Of a stretch of DNA of 64,000 nt, positions 62,369 to 64,000 are shown in pieces. The first letter of the stretch is position 1. Every line of letters starts with the position of its first letter. Made by a program: the position numbers and the translations under genes. The notes beneath the pieces are model-generated. The model saw only the letters and a list, made by a program, of their open reading frames with translations, had not been told where the DNA came from and made no database searches. Source of the DNA: Sandaracinaceae bacterium (GTDB lineage: Bacteria > Myxococcota_A > Polyangia > Polyangiales > Houyiibacteriaceae); the NCBI GenBank assembly GCA_020633055.1, contig JACKEJ010000004.1, forward strand, positions 558,001 through 622,000, written 5' to 3'.

Positions 62369-64000
62369 ATGACCCCTGCCCGCTTCGTAACCTCCGGTGA
62401 CGTCCAGCTCGCGCTCTACACCTGGGGCACCCCCGACGGCCGGCCGCTGGTCCTGCTGCTGCACGGGTACCCGGACTGCGCGCACGCGTGGACCGCGGTC
62501 GCCGAGCGGCTCGCCGAGGACCACTACGTGGTGGCCTACGACGTGCGCGGCGCCGGGCAGTCCACCCGCCCCGAGCACACCGAGGACTACGCGCTGCCGC
62601 ACCTGGCGCGCGACATGGAGGCGGTGCTCGACGCCATCGCCCCCGTCGGGTCGGGCACGCGCGTGCACCTCGTGGCGCACGACTGGGGCTCCATCCAGAG
62701 CTGGGAGTTCGTGTGCACCCCGCACCTCGAGCGGCGCTTCGCGTCGTTCACGAGCATGTCCGGGCCCTGCCTGGACCACGTGGGCTACTGGGTGCGTGAC
62801 CGTCTGTCGGGGGGCTCGCCGCGGGACCTCTCGCTCGTGGCCGCACAGCTGAGCCGCTCCTGGTACATTGGCCTGTTCCAGCTGCCCGGCGTAGCCCCCG
62901 CCCTCATGCGCCTGTCCGGCGACAAGGCCCAGGAGCGCCTCGCCGCGCGCGAGGGCCTGCTGCACGTGGCCCCGAGCCCGACCTTCGCGGACGACGCTCG
63001 CTACGGCATCAACCTGTACCGCGCCAACGTCCCTGCGCGGCTGCGTCAGCCTTCGGTCCGGCGCACGGGCCTGCCGGTGCATCTCGTCTGGGCGCGCGAC
63101 GACCACTACATGATCCCGGAGCTGTGGGACAGCCTCACCGAGTGGGCGCCCGACGTGTACCGCAGCGAGCTCGAGAGCCCGCACTGGCTGCAGCTCACGC
63201 GCCCCGACGAGGTGGCCCGGCGCGTGCGCCTCTTCGTGCGGCACATCGAGAGCCTCGCGGGCCGTGGCGAAGGCGCGACCGGAGAGCCAGCGCCTTCTCC
63301 TTACATCGAGCGCGCGAAGCGCCTCGGACGCGCCGGCCGTTCACCCCGCGGGACGCAGCGCGGCAAGCTGGCGGTGATCACGGGCGCGGGCTCGGGCTTC
63401 GGCCGCGAGACGGCGCTGCTGTTCGCGCGCGAGGGCGCCGACGTGGTGGCCGTCGACATCGACGCGGCGAGCGCGGCGGACACGGCGGCGCGCTGTCAGG
63501 CGCTGGGGCGCTCGGCCTGGTCACGCACGGTGGACGTGGGCGACCCGGTAGCGATGCGCGCGCTGGCCACCTGGGTGAAGGACGCGCTGTGCGTGCCCGA
63601 GGTGGTGGTCAACAACGCGGGCATCGGGCTGGCCGGGTCGTTCTTCGACACCAGCAACGCGGACTGGGAGCGCATCCTGCGCATCAACCTGGGCGGGGTC
63701 ATCCTCGGGTCGCGGCTCTTCGGCAAGCAGATGGTGGACGCCGGTCAGCGCGGGCACCTCGTGAACGTGGCGTCCATGGCGGCCTACACGCCCTCGCGAG
63801 GCATGGCCGCCTACGCGACCAGCAAGGCCGCCGTGCGCATGCTGAGCGACTGCCTGCGCGCGGAGCTGGCCGACACGGGCGTGCACGTGAGCACCATCTG
63901 CCCGGGCATGTCCATCACCAACATCACGCGCACGACCACGTTCGTGGGGCTCGACGCCGAGGCCCAGGCCGCGCAGCAGGCGCGCGCGACCCGCTTCTAC
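62369..64000 (+). CDS. Alpha/beta hydrolase-short-chain dehydrogenase fusion, EphD-like (partial)
   Basis: Open at the right edge; 544 codons visible. Residues ~1-295 are an alpha/beta hydrolase (LLLHGYPDCAHAW, YDVRGAGQST, nucleophile Asp in AHDWGSIQSW, His in SPHWLQLTRP) of the epoxide-hydrolase/haloalkane-dehalogenase class. From residue ~330 a classical SDR follows: VITGAGSGFGRETALLFARE, NNAGIG, and the YxxxK site in AAYATSKAAV. The same two-domain order and length is known from mycobacterial EphD (~590 residues). A lipid epoxide or ketone substrate is plausible. It starts 16 bp after the dioxygenase gene. Confidence 0.88.
   Translation, partial: MTPARFVTSGDVQLALYTWGTPDGRPLVLLLHGYPDCAHAWTAVAERLAEDHYVVAYDVRGAGQSTRPEHTEDYALPHLARDMEAVLDAIAPVGSGTRVHLVAHDWGSIQSWEFVCTPHLERRFASFTSMSGPCLDHVGYWVRDRLSGGSPRDLSLVAAQLSRSWYIGLFQLPGVAPALMRLSGDKAQERLAAREGLLHVAPSPTFADDARYGINLYRANVPARLRQPSVRRTGLPVHLVWARDDHYMIPELWDSLTEWAPDVYRSELESPHWLQLTRPDEVARRVRLFVRHIESLAGRGEGATGEPAPSPYIERAKRLGRAGRSPRGTQRGKLAVITGAGSGFGRETALLFAREGADVVAVDIDAASAADTAARCQALGRSAWSRTVDVGDPVAMRALATWVKDALCVPEVVVNNAGIGLAGSFFDTSNADWERILRINLGGVILGSRLFGKQMVDAGQRGHLVNVASMAAYTPSRGMAAYATSKAAVRMLSDCLRAELADTGVHVSTICPGMSITNITRTTTFVGLDAEAQAAQQARATRFY

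Overview
The window is very GC-rich DNA, densely coded with many 4-bp start/stop overlaps. It carries several protein types typical of large myxobacterial (Polyangia/Sandaracinaceae-like) genomes: Cys-rich DCDG (MopE-like) repeats, Rhs/YD-repeat proteins, RCC1-type repeats, GLUG motifs, many lipoproteins and hybrid sensor kinases. A myxobacterium or close deltaproteobacterial relative is an inference from gene content and composition; there is no rRNA marker here and I saw no tRNA.

Layout. 0-6 kb: the N-terminal end of a lipoprotein gene, a LysR regulator divergent from an NAD(P)-binding oxidoreductase, small hypothetical genes and an LLM-class oxidoreductase. 6-15 kb: a tightly packed minus-strand cluster (SLC13-type permease, class I aminotransferase, polytopic membrane protein, zwf, pgl, gnd), so the oxidative pentose phosphate branch is complete and overlapping. 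15-20 kb: small hypothetical genes, pfkA, a TetR regulator translationally coupled to a fatty acid hydroxylase-type membrane enzyme, and an alpha/beta hydrolase. 20-26 kb: a molybdate/oxyanion uptake operon with an XRE-PBP fusion regulator, an outer-membrane beta-barrel, modA, modB and modC, followed by a haem-binding-domain protein. 26-31 kb: MarR with a clear palindromic operator and a decayed DUF4442 gene, then a sensor kinase/aconitase-family pair. 31-45 kb: gpmI, lipoproteins, two overlapping methyltransferases, an acyl-CoA ligase, a HugZ-like protein, a sulfotransferase, a MazEF-type module, a geranylgeranyl-reductase-like flavoprotein and a broken exonuclease.

45-61.5 kb is the accessory heart of the window. 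A giant lipoprotein gene (GLUG motifs, then 16 DCDG modules, a carboxypeptidase-regulatory-like domain, a propeller-like region, YD/Rhs repeats, an Rhs core and a variable tip) is split inside its repeat array by a decayed 3.27-kb three-gene transposon. The insertion is flanked by a 6-bp direct repeat, and its removal would restore a continuous frame of about 3,356 codons. Downstream lie a candidate immunity gene, a displaced partial copy of the Rhs region with a 43-bp deletion, small lower-GC genes, a 27-bp Rhs scrap and a broken RCC1-repeat gene. This looks like a polymorphic-toxin (Rhs) locus with past tip exchange. The window ends with a 2OG-Fe(II) oxygenase and an EphD-like hydrolase/short-chain dehydrogenase fusion cut by the right edge.
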